From Streptomyces aureocirculatus (GTDB lineage: Bacteria; Actinomycetota; Actinomycetes; Streptomycetales; Streptomycetaceae), in NCBI RefSeq assembly GCF_000720475.1, contig NZ_JOAP01000032.1, positions 71,518 through 135,517 on the forward strand: a DNA stretch of 64,000 bases. Reading direction: 5' to 3'. The translations under genes were made by a program, and so were the position numbers. Below are positions 42,904-52,154 of the stretch, piece after piece. Numbering within the stretch: position 1 is the stretch's first letter; the number at the start of each line of letters is the position of its first letter. The notes beneath the pieces were generated by a model. The model made no database searches, was not told where the DNA came from, and saw only the letters and a program-made list of their open reading frames with translations.

Positions 42904-45597
42904 ATGCAGTTCGTGGCCCGCGACGGTGAGCGGCGTGAGATCGACCGGCTGATGGCGTCGGCCGCCGCCGGGCGCGGCGGGGCCCTCGTGGTGGCGGGTG
43001 AGGCGGGCATCGGCAAGTCGGCGCTCCTCGACACGGCGGTGGGGACCCTCGACGGGTGGGAGGTGCTGCGCGCCGCGGGCACCGAGTTCGAACAGGACCT
43101 CCTCTACGCGGTCCTGCACCAGCTCTGCGCCCCCCTCCTCGTTCACCGTCGCGCGCTGCCCGCGGTGCAACGGGCGGCCCTTGAGGCGGTGTTCGGCCTC
43201 GGCGAGCAGACGTCGCCCGATCCGCTGACGGTCAGCCTCGCCGCCCTCGGGCTGCTGGCCGAGGCGGCACGGAAACACCCGGTGTGCTGCGTGGTGGACG
43301 ACGCCCAGTGGATCGACGAGGCCTCCCGGCAGATCCTGGTGTTCGTGGCGCGCCGGGTGGGCGCCGAGCGCGTCGCGGTGGTGTTCGCCGCCCGCGACGC
43401 CGCCGCGGTGCCCGGCCTCGCCGACCTGCCGCGGATGCCCCTCGGCGGCCTCCACGACGAGGCCGCCCGCAGCGTGCTCGGAGCGGTGACGCACACCGGC
43501 CTGGACGCGGAGGTGTTCGACCGGATCCTGGCCGAGGCGTGCGGCAACCCGCTGGCGCTCCTCGAGTTCGCGCATGACGCGGGCCCGTTCGGGGTGCCGA
43601 AGCTGCGGCGGCCGCGGGCCAGCCTGGTGCACGCCCTCGAGGAGAAGTTCGTGCACAGATGGGCGGGGTTACCGGCCGGCATCCGGCCCCTGGTGGTGCT
43701 CGCCGCCGCCGAACCGGTCGGTGACCTCGCCCTGCTGCGGCACGCGGCGGCCCTCATCGCCCTGGACCCCGAGGACTTCGCCGTCGCGGAGGACGCCGGG
43801 CTCCTCACCCTCGGGCCGCGGCTGCGCTTCCGGCACCCCCTGGCGCGCTCCGCGGTGTACGCGTCGGCCACCCCGGGCACACGCCGGCGTGTGCACGCCG
43901 CCCTCGCCGAGGCCACCGACCCGGAGACGGACCTCGACCGTCGGGCCTGGCACCGCGCCCACGCGGTCGTCGACGCCGACGAGGACGTCGCGGCGGAACT
44001 TGAGCGCTCCGCCGACCGGGCGCGCCTGCGCGGCGGCTTCGCCGCGGCCGCGGCCTTCATGGAGCGGGCGGGGCAACTGACGCCCGCCACCGACCGCCAG
44101 GGCGAACGGCTGCTCGCCGCGGCCAGGCTGCGGCTCCAGGCCGGTGCGCCGTGCGAGGCCCGCGCGCTCGTCGCCCGGACCGAGCGCGGCCTCAAGGACA
44201 CCGACCGGGCGGAGGCGCGGCTGCTGCGCGCCCGCGTCGACTTCCAGCTCGCCCACAGCCCCCAGGCGACCTCCACGCTCATCGACATCGCCTCGGAACT
44301 GCCCCCGGACCAGGCACGGGAGACCTACCTGGAGGCATTCGCGTCCATCATGTACAACGACAACCACCCCGGCCTGCTCAAGGAGCTCGGCGCCCACATC
44401 CGCGAGCGGGCGCCGCAGCGTAAGCCCGCCCGGCCGGTCGACCTGCTCCTGCACGCCCTCCTCGACCAGATCATGCTGCCGGTCGAGCAGGCGGTGCCCA
44501 CCATGCGCGACGCGGTGACGGCCTGCCGGGCGGCCACCACCTCGACCTCCACGGGTCCCTGGCGGATGAACCTGGTCTGCCAGCTCGTCATCGACCTGCG
44601 CGACGACGAGATGCTCGAGGAGATGTCGGACCGCCAGGTGGAGGTGGCTCGCCGCCAGGGCGCCCTGGCCACCCTGCCGCAGGCACTGCGCTATCAGGCG
44701 ATCACCAGGGTCGCCGTCGGGCGCTTCGACGACGCGGCCGCCAGCCTCGCCGAGGCCCGCGCGGTCGACGAGGCGGCGGGCACGGCCCCGCTCCTCGGCG
44801 CCGAACTCGTCCTGGCCGGCTTCTGCGGCGACATCGACCGCTACCGCGAGCTGCAGCGGCAACTGGGCCACGGCGGGCGGCCGTTCGAAACTGTCGGTGA
44901 GCACTACGCCAGGGCGGTGCTGCACAATGGCCTCGGCAACTACGAGGCGGCACTGGACGCCGCCCTCGGCGCCCAGCGCCGTCAGCAAGCCGGCTCGTAC
45001 TCGATCTGGGCCGTCTACACCGAACTGGTCGAGGCCGCCGTACGCGCGGGACGCGGCGAGGAGGCCACCGAGGCCCTGCACCACCTGGAGGCCTTGGCCC
45101 GCGCGAACCCCGTCCCGTGGGCCGTCGCCGACTGGCTGCAGGCGCGGGCCCTGCTCGGGCGCGAAGAGGACTGCGAAGCGCTGTACCGGGAGGCCATCGA
45201 CCGCTTCGCCCGCACCCGGGTCCGGGTCCTGCACGCCCGCGCCCGGCTGACGTACGGCGAATGGCTGCGCCGCGAACACCGCCGCGCCGAGGCCCGGGTG
45301 GAACTGCGCGCCGCCCACACCATGCTGTCCGCCATGGGGGCCCGCGGCTTCGCCGAACGCGCGGCCCGGGAGTTGCGGGCCACCGGTGAACAGCCACGCC
45401 GGGACGGCGAGGACCCGCTCGGCCGGCTCACCGCGCAGGAACGCCTCATCGCCGGGAAGGTCGCCGCGGGAGCGACGTCCAAGGAAGTGGCCGCGATGCT
45501 GTTCCTCAGCCCCCGCACGATCGACGCGCACCTGCGCAACGTGTACCGCAAGCTGGGCATCTCCTCGCGCCGCCAGCTCCGCGAGACGCCCCTGTGA
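42904..45597 (+). CDS. LAL-family (large ATP-binding LuxR) regulator with a TTA codon
   Basis: 897 aa. Walker A VAGEAGIGKSALLDTAV is at residues 31-47 and Walker B-like CCVVDDAQWIDEA near 130. Long TPR-like helical middle, then a C-terminal LuxR HTH (LTAQERLIAGKVAAGATSKEVAAMLFLSPRTIDAHLRNVYRKLGI). GGAGG lies 7 nt before the ATG. Codon 256 (43669-43671) is TTA, the only one noticed in a long gene of the window, which makes translation dependent on the bldA tRNA in Streptomyces. It is divergent from the CIS regulator, so it could control the CIS locus during development (inference). Confidence 0.93.
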   Translation: MQFVARDGERREIDRLMASAAAGRGGALVVAGEAGIGKSALLDTAVGTLDGWEVLRAAGTEFEQDLLYAVLHQLCAPLLVHRRALPAVQRAALEAVFGLGEQTSPDPLTVSLAALGLLAEAARKHPVCCVVDDAQWIDEASRQILVFVARRVGAERVAVVFAARDAAAVPGLADLPRMPLGGLHDEAARSVLGAVTHTGLDAEVFDRILAEACGNPLALLEFAHDAGPFGVPKLRRPRASLVHALEEKFVHRWAGLPAGIRPLVVLAAAEPVGDLALLRHAAALIALDPEDFAVAEDAGLLTLGPRLRFRHPLARSAVYASATPGTRRRVHAALAEATDPETDLDRRAWHRAHAVVDADEDVAAELERSADRARLRGGFAAAAAFMERAGQLTPATDRQGERLLAAARLRLQAGAPCEARALVARTERGLKDTDRAEARLLRARVDFQLAHSPQATSTLIDIASELPPDQARETYLEAFASIMYNDNHPGLLKELGAHIRERAPQRKPARPVDLLLHALLDQIMLPVEQAVPTMRDAVTACRAATTSTSTGPWRMNLVCQLVIDLRDDEMLEEMSDRQVEVARRQGALATLPQALRYQAITRVAVGRFDDAAASLAEARAVDEAAGTAPLLGAELVLAGFCGDIDRYRELQRQLGHGGRPFETVGEHYARAVLHNGLGNYEAALDAALGAQRRQQAGSYSIWAVYTELVEAAVRAGRGEEATEALHHLEALARANPVPWAVADWLQARALLGREEDCEALYREAIDRFARTRVRVLHARARLTYGEWLRREHRRAEARVELRAAHTMLSAMGARGFAERAARELRATGEQPRRDGEDPLGRLTAQERLIAGKVAAGATSKEVAAMLFLSPRTIDAHLRNVYRKLGISSRRQLRETPL

Positions 45598-45671
45598 CAG
45601 GCCCTGGCTCGGACAGATGCCGCCGCCACTGCTGAACCCGCTCGGCTTCAAGTGCGACCACACCTCCTACC

Positions 45672-45698
45672 GGCCGGTGATGCCTGGCCGAACCGGCC
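45672..45698. terminator. Possible terminator between convergent LAL and tetR genes
   Basis: GGCCGGT and ACCGGCC arms with a 13-base loop, 75 bp after the LAL stop and just before the tetR stop. No T tract. Confidence 0.4.
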
Positions 45699-45711
45699 TG
45701 GGCGAGGAAGC

Positions 45712-46455
45712 TCAGTGCGCCGACATCGGAGACTCGGCCGTTGCCGGGAGGGCCGCGGCGATGCAGTCGAGGACGCGCTTGAGCCCGAGCCGGAACTGGT
45801 CTTCGCGGCTCAGGTGCGGCTGGCGTGCCTCCGTCACGATCTTGGTGAAGATCGGGTACTCCCCGCTCTTCACCAACCGGTCGATGTACGGGTAGCTCCG
45901 CGCCATCCACTCCGACTCGCTGAGCCCGCTGCGGTGGATCTCCCTGGCCGTGCTGATCTCCTCGCGGACGGTGCTTTCGACGTGGCTGTTCAGCAGGGCC
46001 ACGAGGCCGAGGTTCTCGTCGATGGGGACGAGGGCGTCGAGCACCCCCATCAGCCGTTCGACCAGGAGCAGTTGGTTGGGGCCGAAGCTGGGGAGTGAGC
46101 GCTGCACGGTGGCGATCCACGGGTGCCTCAGCCACATGGCCCGCAGCCCGCCGGCGTAGCGGGTCAGGTCGGTGCGCCAGTCGCCCGAGGGCATGGCCGT
46201 GACGTCGATCTCGCCCAGCACCTGGTCGGCCATGAGTTCGACCAGGTCCTCGCGGCTCGGGACGTACCGGTAGAGGGACATCACGCCGGCACCGATCTCA
46301 GCGGCGATCCGCCGCATGGTGGCGGCCTCCAGCCCCTCGGCGTCGGCGATCCGGACGGCCGCCGCGGTGATCTTCGCGCGGCTGTGCACCGGCTTCGGCC
46401 CGTATGCGGAGCGCTCGGGCCGCATCCAGATGCTCACGTACTCGGCTTCGGTCAC
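45712..46455 (-). CDS. TetR family repressor (TetR_C_1 type)
   Basis: 247 aa. HTH region: KITAAAVRIADAEGLEAATMRRIAAEIGAGVMSLYRYVPSREDLVELMAD. The rest is the tetracycline-repressor-like C-terminal domain (LRAMWLRHPWIATVQRSLPSFGPNQLLLVERL). GTG 46455 has GGAGGTG upstream. Divergent from a DrrAB-like exporter across an 86-bp gap with two copies of an 18-bp repeat; it probably represses itself and the exporter until the drug binds. Confidence 0.93.
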   Translation of the reverse strand: MTEAEYVSIWMRPERSAYGPKPVHSRAKITAAAVRIADAEGLEAATMRRIAAEIGAGVMSLYRYVPSREDLVELMADQVLGEIDVTAMPSGDWRTDLTRYAGGLRAMWLRHPWIATVQRSLPSFGPNQLLLVERLMGVLDALVPIDENLGLVALLNSHVESTVREEISTAREIHRSGLSESEWMARSYPYIDRLVKSGEYPIFTKIVTEARQPHLSREDQFRLGLKRVLDCIAAALPATAESPMSAH

Positions 46456-46473
46456 CGTTCCACCTCCATGGTT

Positions 46474-46491
46474 GCGTACATAGTACCCAGT
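46474..46491. promoter_or_regulatory. TetR operator candidate, copy 1
   Basis: GCGTACATAGTACCCAGT, containing a GTAC-N3-GTAC dyad. A near-identical copy starts 41 bp downstream. Confidence 0.75.
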
Positions 46492-46514
46492 CGCTTAGCG
46501 TGTGCCCCGAGACC

Positions 46515-46532
46515 GCGTACAAGGTACCCAGT
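46515..46532. promoter_or_regulatory. TetR operator candidate, copy 2
   Basis: GCGTACAAGGTACCCAGT, differing from copy 1 at two positions, ending 10 bp before the ABC ATPase start. Confidence 0.75.
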
Positions 46533-46541
46533 GGAGGGGTC

Positions 46542-47483
46542 ATGCCTGATCCGATCGTGGTCGCCGAAGGGCTGCACAAGGCCTTCGGTGACACCCACGC
46601 CCTGCGGGGTCTGGACCTGAGCGTCCCGAGAGGAACGGTCTGCGGCGTGCTGGGGCCGAACGGCGCGGGCAAGACGACCGCGGTGCGCATCCTGGCGACC
46701 TTGTCCGATCCCGATGCCGGGCGCGCCCGCATCGCCGGACACGACGTCGTCCGCGAGGCCGGCAAGGTGCGCGCCAGGATCGCCCTCGCGGGCCAGCACG
46801 CCGCCGTGGACGAGAAGCTCACCGGCCGTGGCAACCTGCGCATGTTCGCGCGCCTGTCCCATCTGTCCCGGCGCGACGCGCGCCGACGGGCCGACGAGCT
46901 GCTCGAACGCTTCGATCTGATGGACGCCGCCGACCGGAAGGTCGCCGGCTACTCCGGCGGCATGCGCCGCCGCCTCGACCTGATCACCAGCCTCATCCTG
47001 CGCCCCGAGGTGCTCTTCCTGGACGAGCCGACCACCGGTCTCGACCCGCGCAGCCGCGGCGAGATCTGGGGCAGCGTCCGCGAGCTGGTGGCGGACGGCA
47101 CCACGGTGCTGCTCACCACGCAGTACCTGGACGAGGCCGACCAACTGGCCGACGACATCGCCGTCGTCGACCACGGACAGGTGATCGCCACGGGCACCCC
47201 CGACGAGCTGAAGGCCACGCTCGGCGACCGCCTCGACGTCGAACTCGAAGACCCCGCCACCCTGGACACGGCGGCGACCGTGCTGAAAACCCTGGCAGGA
47301 ACCGACCCCACGGTGACCGCCGACCGGCTCAGCGTCGCCCTGCCGGGCGGCGGCTTCCGGCTCTTCGACGTCATGCGCGAGCTCGACCGCGCCGGGGTCG
47401 CCGCGGCTGACGTGCGGCTGCGCCGTCCCACCCTCGACGAGGTGTTCCTGCGCCTCACCGACCGGAAGGAACTGGTCCGATGA
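46542..47483 (+). CDS. ABC exporter ATPase, DrrA type
   Basis: 313 aa. Walker A VLGPNGAGKTTAV, Q-loop ALAGQHAAVDE, signature YSGGMRRRLDL, Walker B VLFLDEPTTGLDP, H-loop-like TTQYLDEADQLAD. The C-terminal extension, typical of DrrA, ends with RRPTLDEVFLRLTDR. It powers efflux of hydrophobic drugs with the permease encoded by the next gene (ATGA overlap). GGAGGGG lies just before ATG 46542. Confidence 0.94.
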   Translation: MPDPIVVAEGLHKAFGDTHALRGLDLSVPRGTVCGVLGPNGAGKTTAVRILATLSDPDAGRARIAGHDVVREAGKVRARIALAGQHAAVDEKLTGRGNLRMFARLSHLSRRDARRRADELLERFDLMDAADRKVAGYSGGMRRRLDLITSLILRPEVLFLDEPTTGLDPRSRGEIWGSVRELVADGTTVLLTTQYLDEADQLADDIAVVDHGQVIATGTPDELKATLGDRLDVELEDPATLDTAATVLKTLAGTDPTVTADRLSVALPGGGFRLFDVMRELDRAGVAAADVRLRRPTLDEVFLRLTDRKELVR

Positions 47484-48301
47484 CCGGCCTCGCCCCGCCG
47501 CTGGGGCACCGCCTGCGGTGGACGTTCACCGACGGGCTGACCCTGGTCGGCCGCGAGCTGGGAAAGCTGCGGCACGCGCCCGGCGAAATCGTCGCGGCGC
47601 TGATCTTCCCGGCCGTCATGGTCGTGCTGTTCGGATATGTCTTCGGCAGCGCGATCCAGGTGCCGGACGGCGGCGACTACCGCCAGTACCTCATGCCCGG
47701 CCTGTTCGCGATGGTGACCTTCTCCGCATGGCTGGGGGTCATGACGCGAACGGCCGCCGACGCCTGCCGCGGCGTGATGGACCGGTTCCGCTCCATGCCG
47801 ATGGCACGTCTGGCGGTGCCGTTCGGGCAGACCGGCGCCGACCTGCTGACCGGTCTGCTGATGCTCGCCATGATGGTGGGCACGGGTCTGCTGGTGGGCT
47901 GGCAGCCGCACCGCGGCCTGATTCCCACCGTCCAGGCGTTCCTGCTGATGATCGTGCTGCGGTACGCGCTGAGCTGGGTGGGCGTCTATGTCGGTCTCGC
48001 GGTGAAGAACGACCAGGTCGCCGACGCGATGGTGCCGCTGGGCCTGCCGTTCACGATGCTGTCGAACGCGTTCGTCCCGACCGACGGGATGCCGGCCTTG
48101 CTGCGCTTCCTGGCCGACTGGAACCCGGTGAGCGCGCTCACCGCCGCCTCACGGGACCTGTTCGGCAACCCGGGCGCCCCGTCCGGAGACGCGGCCTGGC
48201 CACTCGAACATCCGGTGACCACCGTCCTGCTCTGGTCGGCCGCCCTGCTGGTGACCTTCGTCCCGCTGTCGCTCCGCGCCTACACGCGCAAAGGACGCTG
48301 A
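47480..48301 (+). CDS. ABC-2 exporter permease, DrrB type
   Basis: 273 aa with about six membrane helices. GEIVAALIFPAVMVVLFGYVFGSAI, MPGLFAMVTFSAWLGVMTRTAADACRGVMDRFRSMPMARLAVPFGQTGAD and SNAFVPTDGMPALLRFLADWNPVSALTAASRDLFG are typical ABC-2 permease segments. It forms the transmembrane part of the DrrAB-like exporter. ATGA overlap with the ATPase. Confidence 0.94.
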   Translation: MTGLAPPLGHRLRWTFTDGLTLVGRELGKLRHAPGEIVAALIFPAVMVVLFGYVFGSAIQVPDGGDYRQYLMPGLFAMVTFSAWLGVMTRTAADACRGVMDRFRSMPMARLAVPFGQTGADLLTGLLMLAMMVGTGLLVGWQPHRGLIPTVQAFLLMIVLRYALSWVGVYVGLAVKNDQVADAMVPLGLPFTMLSNAFVPTDGMPALLRFLADWNPVSALTAASRDLFGNPGAPSGDAAWPLEHPVTTVLLWSAALLVTFVPLSLRAYTRKGR

Positions 48302-48405
48302 ACGCTCCAGGTATCTGCCCCACGGGCCGCGCGCCGCTCACCGCCGCAGCGGCGCGCGACGACACGGACACGAACACCACAACACCACAACACCGAGGAG
48401 ACGCC

Positions 48406-49038
48406 ATGAGCCTGTTCCGACTCGACGCCAGCATCCTTCCCGGCACCTCCGTCAGCGCGGAACTCGCCGACCTCGTGCAGTCGGAGTGGGCCGCGGTCCA
48501 CCCGGACACGCCGGTGGTACGCCGCCACCTGGGCACCGACCCGCTGCCCGCCGACGCCTGGGCACACGCCCACACCGGCAACCTGACGCCCGAACCGGAC
48601 CGCACTCCCGCCCAGCGCGACGCGCTCGCCCTCGCCGGGTCGCTCGCCGCGGAACTCGCGGCCGCCGAGGCGGTGCTGCTGGCCGTGCCGCTGTACAACT
48701 TCGGTGTGTCCCAGCACTTCAAGGCCTGGGTCGACCTGGTCATCGCCGGGGCGCCCCTGGGCAGCCCGGTGCTCAAGGACAAGCCGACCGTCCTGGCCAC
48801 CGTGCGAGGCGGCGGCTACGCCCCCGGCACTCCGCGCGAGGGCTGGGACCACTCCACCCCGTATCTCAAGCGCATCCTCGCCGATGTGTGGCAGGCCGAC
48901 CTCGTCGTCATCGAATGCGAGCTCACCCTCGCCGCCACCTCCCCCGGCATGGAACACCTTCAGGACCTCGCCGCCGACCTGCGTGCCGAAGCCCTGGCCG
49001 CCGCCCGCGACGCCGGCCGTGCAACCGCGGCCAAGTGA
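48406..49038 (+). CDS. FMN-dependent NADH-azoreductase family
   Basis: 210 aa. The flavodoxin-like fold is shown by LFRLDASILPGTSVSAELADLVQSEW and PLYNFGVSQHFKAWVDLVIAGAPLGSPVLKDKPTVLATVRGGGYAPGTPREGWDHSTPYL, the AzoR FMN-binding signature. It reduces quinones or azo compounds with NAD(P)H. Near a drug exporter and TetR, it may detoxify the same compound. GAGGAG is 5-10 nt before ATG 48406. Confidence 0.92.
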   Translation: MSLFRLDASILPGTSVSAELADLVQSEWAAVHPDTPVVRRHLGTDPLPADAWAHAHTGNLTPEPDRTPAQRDALALAGSLAAELAAAEAVLLAVPLYNFGVSQHFKAWVDLVIAGAPLGSPVLKDKPTVLATVRGGGYAPGTPREGWDHSTPYLKRILADVWQADLVVIECELTLAATSPGMEHLQDLAADLRAEALAAARDAGRATAAK

Positions 49039-49105
49039 CGCTGCCCGCTCCACTGGCGGCCATGTCCGGGATGGAGCGCAAGGTACATCCGCCCACTGCG
49101 CCGGT

Positions 49106-49133
49106 GCGGGATTGCGTAGTCCCGCGGGCTACG
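49106..49133. terminator. Overlapping hairpins after the azoreductase gene
   Basis: GCGGGA/TCCCGC (loop 8) and CGTAG/CTACG (with C-G extensions) share bases, so only one can form at a time. They lie 68 bp after the azoreductase stop. Possible terminator with an alternative fold. Confidence 0.4.
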
Positions 49134-49289
49134 TAGTTCTCGCCGACGCGCCGGCCCGGCCCGTACGGCACCGTCGGTGCCTACCGGTGCCACGGACGCC
49201 GAGCCGGGGGCGCGCCGAGACAACCGCCCTCCCGGCCCGCGGCACCGGCCAGCCACGCCCGGACACCGGTACCGGCCGTCACCCCAGAA

Positions 49290-49588
49290 GGACCAGCGGT
49301 ATCCACGGCGCCGAGGGCCTGATCGAATGGATCGGACAGATCAGGTCGGCGATCCCCGACCTGCGCTTCACTGTCGAGGTCGGCCCGGTGGTCAACGGCC
49401 GCTACGCCTCGGCCCGCTGGACCGCCACGGGTACGTACGCAGGCGGGTTCCCCGGCGCGAAGGCCCTACCGGGCACGGTGGTCACCTGGACCGGCACGGA
49501 CACCCTGCGCATGGAACACGGCCGGTTCGTCGAGTACTGGGTCAACGCCGACACACTGTCCCTGCTCACGCAGCTCCAGGCGCTCTGA
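49290..49588 (+). pseudogene. 5'-truncated SnoaL-like/ester cyclase remnant
   Basis: The frame encodes GLIEWIGQIRSAIPDLRFTVEVGPVVNGRYASARWTATGTY and TVVTWTGTDTLRMEHGRFVEYWVNADTLSLLTQL, the C-terminal two-thirds of SnoaL-like polyketide cyclase/ester cyclase proteins. The usual first 45 or so residues are absent and the upstream sequence shows no plausible start or similarity. Likely a decayed gene or a frameshifted copy, alongside the azoreductase. Confidence 0.55.
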
Positions 49589-49597
49589 ACGGCGTCC

Positions 49598-50608
49598 TCA
49601 ACGCGCTGCCCAGACGAGCACACCGCAGGCGAGCAACAGCAGACAGATGGCGATGTTGGTCCGCCGGTAGGTGTCGAGGATGGCCGCGAACTCACGGATC
49701 ATCGCGTTGGGCCAGAAGTAGGCCGCCGTGGGGGAGCCCACCACCTGGCCCCTGACTCCGACCCGCCGGGCGGTCAACGCGGCGCGGAAGGCGTGGTAGT
49801 TGTTCGTGACGACGACACACCGGTAGCCGGGGCCGGTCTTCTCCATGATCGCCTTGCTGAACCGCAGGTTCTCCTCCGTCGTCGTCGACCGGTCCTCCCG
49901 CTCGATCAGGTCGGCGGGGAATCCCCGAGCGGTCAAGTAGTCGGCCATGGCGTGCGATTCGGGCAGCTTCTCGTCGGGCCCCTGGCCGCCCGAGGCGATG
50001 AGTACGGGGGAGGCGCCGCGCCGGACCATCCGCTCGTGCACCTCTTTCGCGCGGTCCAGGCGGCTCGCGAGCAGCGGCGGCACGGTGGTTCCGCCGATCA
50101 GGCCCGAGCCGAGGACGATCACGTAGTCGGCCTTGCGGCGGACCTGCAACCGCCCGTAGAGGAACGAGTAGCCAAGGATGCTGAGGAACAGGAACGAGAG
50201 ATAGCAGGTCACGCCGAGAGCCGCCGCGCCGAGGCCGAGCAGCACCGGGGAGCGCACCACCGCGGCGGCGACCAGCAGGGCGACGACGGCGAGCAAGGAC
50301 GCCCCCGCGAGCAGCGAGAGCAGATTGGTGGGGCTCCTGCCCTCCTTGCGCATCATGCGCAGGCCGTTGGAGAAGAGGAACCAGATGAGCAGCAGCAAGC
50401 CGACGGCCGCGACCGCGAGCAACGCGAAGGCGATGAACGTCCCCACCGCCGAGTCGGAGCCGATCAGTTGTGAGAACCAGGCGACGAGAGCGCAGAGCGC
50501 GGCGAGCCCCAGGAGCACCGCGTTGCTGAACTTGCGGCGTTCACGCAGGACACGCCAGCAGAGTACGAGGAGGAGCAGCGCCGCAGGGGCGTAGACAAGC
50601 ATTCGCAC
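49598..50608 (-). CDS. YdcF/SanA-type DUF218 membrane protein
   Basis: 336 aa. N-terminal half has several membrane helices (LLLLVLCWRVL, LLGLAALCALVAWFS, ALLAVAAVGLLLLIWFLF and others). The DUF218 domain is ADYVIVLGSGLIGGTTVPPLLASRLDRAKEVHERM, LIASGGQGPDEKLPESHAMADYL, TTTEENLRFSKAI and CVVVTNNYHAFRAALTARRVG. One C-terminal TM helix follows. Such proteins act in envelope metabolism; exact function unknown. Confidence 0.9.
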   Translation of the reverse strand: MRMLVYAPAALLLLVLCWRVLRERRKFSNAVLLGLAALCALVAWFSQLIGSDSAVGTFIAFALLAVAAVGLLLLIWFLFSNGLRMMRKEGRSPTNLLSLLAGASLLAVVALLVAAAVVRSPVLLGLGAAALGVTCYLSFLFLSILGYSFLYGRLQVRRKADYVIVLGSGLIGGTTVPPLLASRLDRAKEVHERMVRRGASPVLIASGGQGPDEKLPESHAMADYLTARGFPADLIEREDRSTTTEENLRFSKAIMEKTGPGYRCVVVTNNYHAFRAALTARRVGVRGQVVGSPTAAYFWPNAMIREFAAILDTYRRTNIAICLLLLACGVLVWAAR

Positions 50609-50697
50609 AGCTTAGAGTCTGTCCGAACGGGCGAGACCGGCCGCCCCGCATCGCGCGACGGCCGGTCGGTGTCGAGTGCGTGCGCCGGACCCGGTGG

Positions 50698-52062
50698 TCA
50701 GGCCCCGCTCTCCCTGAGCATGTCCGCACGCTCGACGAGCTTCACGCGTTCGCGGCCCTGCGGCTCCCCGAGCGCCTTCTCCGCGGCGTCGAGGCGGTAC
50801 CAGCCCTCCCACGTGGTAAAGCGGACGTTCCGCTCGGAGAGGAAGGCGTCCACGGCCTCGGGCGCGGGCGAAGCGGGCGCCGGAAGGCGGTCGTTCGCGT
50901 GATCGTCCAGGAGGTTGGCGACCGTCTCGTTGGCGTCGCCCTTGGTGTGGCCGATGAGGCCCACGGGCCCGCGCCGGATCCAGCCCGTGACGTACGTCGA
51001 CTGCAGGTGCGCCCCGGTCTCCTCGATGACCCGGCCACCCTTGTCGGGCACGGTGCCCGACTCGACGTCCCAGGGCAGCTTGGGCAGCTTGTCGGAGAGG
51101 TAGCCCACGGCGCGGTAGACGGCGGTGACGTCCCAGTCCTTGAAGGTGCCGGTGCCCTTGACGTTGCCGGTGCCGTCGAGAGCGGTGCGCTCGGTGCGCA
51201 GGCCGACGACCTTGCCGTCCTCGCCCAGGATCTCGGTCGGCGACTCGAAGAAGTGCAGGAACAGCTTGTGCGGGCGCTCGCCCACGTCGCGGATCGCCCA
51301 GTTCTCCAGCGTCTTGGCGACCATGTCGGCCTGCTTGTTGCTGCGGCGGGTCGCGATCGAGCCGTCGTCGTAGTCGATGTCCTCGGGGTCGACGATGACT
51401 TCGATGGTGGGGGAGTGGTCCAGTTCCCGCAGCTCCATCGGGCTGAACTTGGCCTGGGCGGGGCCGCGGCGGCCGAAGACGTGGATCTCCTTGGCCCGGT
51501 TCGCCTTCAGGCCGTCGTGGACGTTCGGCGGGATCTCTGTCGGCAGCAGTTCCTCGGCCGTCTTGGCGAGGATGCGCGCCACGTCGAGGGCGACGTTGCC
51601 GACGCCGAGGACGGCGACCTTCTCGGCTTCCAGCGGCCAGGTCCGCGGGACGTCCGGGTGGCCGTCGTACCAGGAGACGAAGTCGGCGGCGCCGTAGGAG
51701 CCGTCGAGCTGCACGCCCGGGATGTCCAGGGCGCGGTCGGCCGTGGCACCGGTGGAGAAGATCACCGCGTCGTAGAAGGCCCGCAGGTCGTCCAGGTTGA
51801 TGTCGCGCGGGTAGTCGACGTTGCCGAAGAGGCGGATCTGCGGCTTGTCGAGGACCTGGTGCAGGGCCGTGATGATGCCCTTGATCCGCGGGTGGTCGGG
51901 CGCCACGCCGTAACGGATCAGGCCGAACGGGGCGGGCATCCGCTCGAAGAGGTCGATGGACACGCCGGGGTCGGCGGCGGCATCGGACTTCAGGAGCGCG
52001 TCGGCGGCGTAGATCCCAGCGGGTCCGGCTCCGACGATGGCTACCCGCAGGGGGCGGTGCAT
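50698..52062 (-). CDS. fprA: FprA-type ferredoxin/adrenodoxin-NADP+ reductase
   Basis: 454 aa. FAD site LRVAIVGAGPAGIYAADALLKS at the N-terminus, then LFERMPAPFGLIRYGVAPDHPRIKGI, VIFSTGA, VAVLGVGNVALDVARILAKTAEELL (NADP site), HVFGRRGPAQAKFSPMELREL and VTGWIRRGPVGLIGHTKGDANETV. This pattern is the adrenodoxin-reductase-like FprA family that passes electrons from NADPH to ferredoxins, for example to P450s or FeS assembly. ATG 52062; the longer reading adds 14 residues. An iron-box-like site lies 46 bp upstream. Confidence 0.94.
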   Translation of the reverse strand: MHRPLRVAIVGAGPAGIYAADALLKSDAAADPGVSIDLFERMPAPFGLIRYGVAPDHPRIKGIITALHQVLDKPQIRLFGNVDYPRDINLDDLRAFYDAVIFSTGATADRALDIPGVQLDGSYGAADFVSWYDGHPDVPRTWPLEAEKVAVLGVGNVALDVARILAKTAEELLPTEIPPNVHDGLKANRAKEIHVFGRRGPAQAKFSPMELRELDHSPTIEVIVDPEDIDYDDGSIATRRSNKQADMVAKTLENWAIRDVGERPHKLFLHFFESPTEILGEDGKVVGLRTERTALDGTGNVKGTGTFKDWDVTAVYRAVGYLSDKLPKLPWDVESGTVPDKGGRVIEETGAHLQSTYVTGWIRRGPVGLIGHTKGDANETVANLLDDHANDRLPAPASPAPEAVDAFLSERNVRFTTWEGWYRLDAAEKALGEPQGRERVKLVERADMLRESGA

Positions 52063-52107
52063 GCTCAGGTTCCCTTCGGCAGTGACGACTGACTCGAAGG
52101 GCAACCG

Positions 52108-52126
52108 TAAGCTAAGGGGAACCTAA
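52108..52126. promoter_or_regulatory. Iron box-like site upstream of fprA
   Basis: TAAGCTAAGGGGAACCTAA matches the TTAGGTTAGGCTAACCTAA consensus at 14 of 19 positions, with a perfect right arm. It suggests weaker DtxR/IdeR control. Confidence 0.6.
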
Positions 52127-52154
52127 CCTGGTACGCGGGTCCCGCCTATGACCT

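Noticed and set aside
43669..45663. 664-aa minus-strand frame over the LAL gene
   Set aside because: Antisense; the plus strand has LAL motifs throughout.
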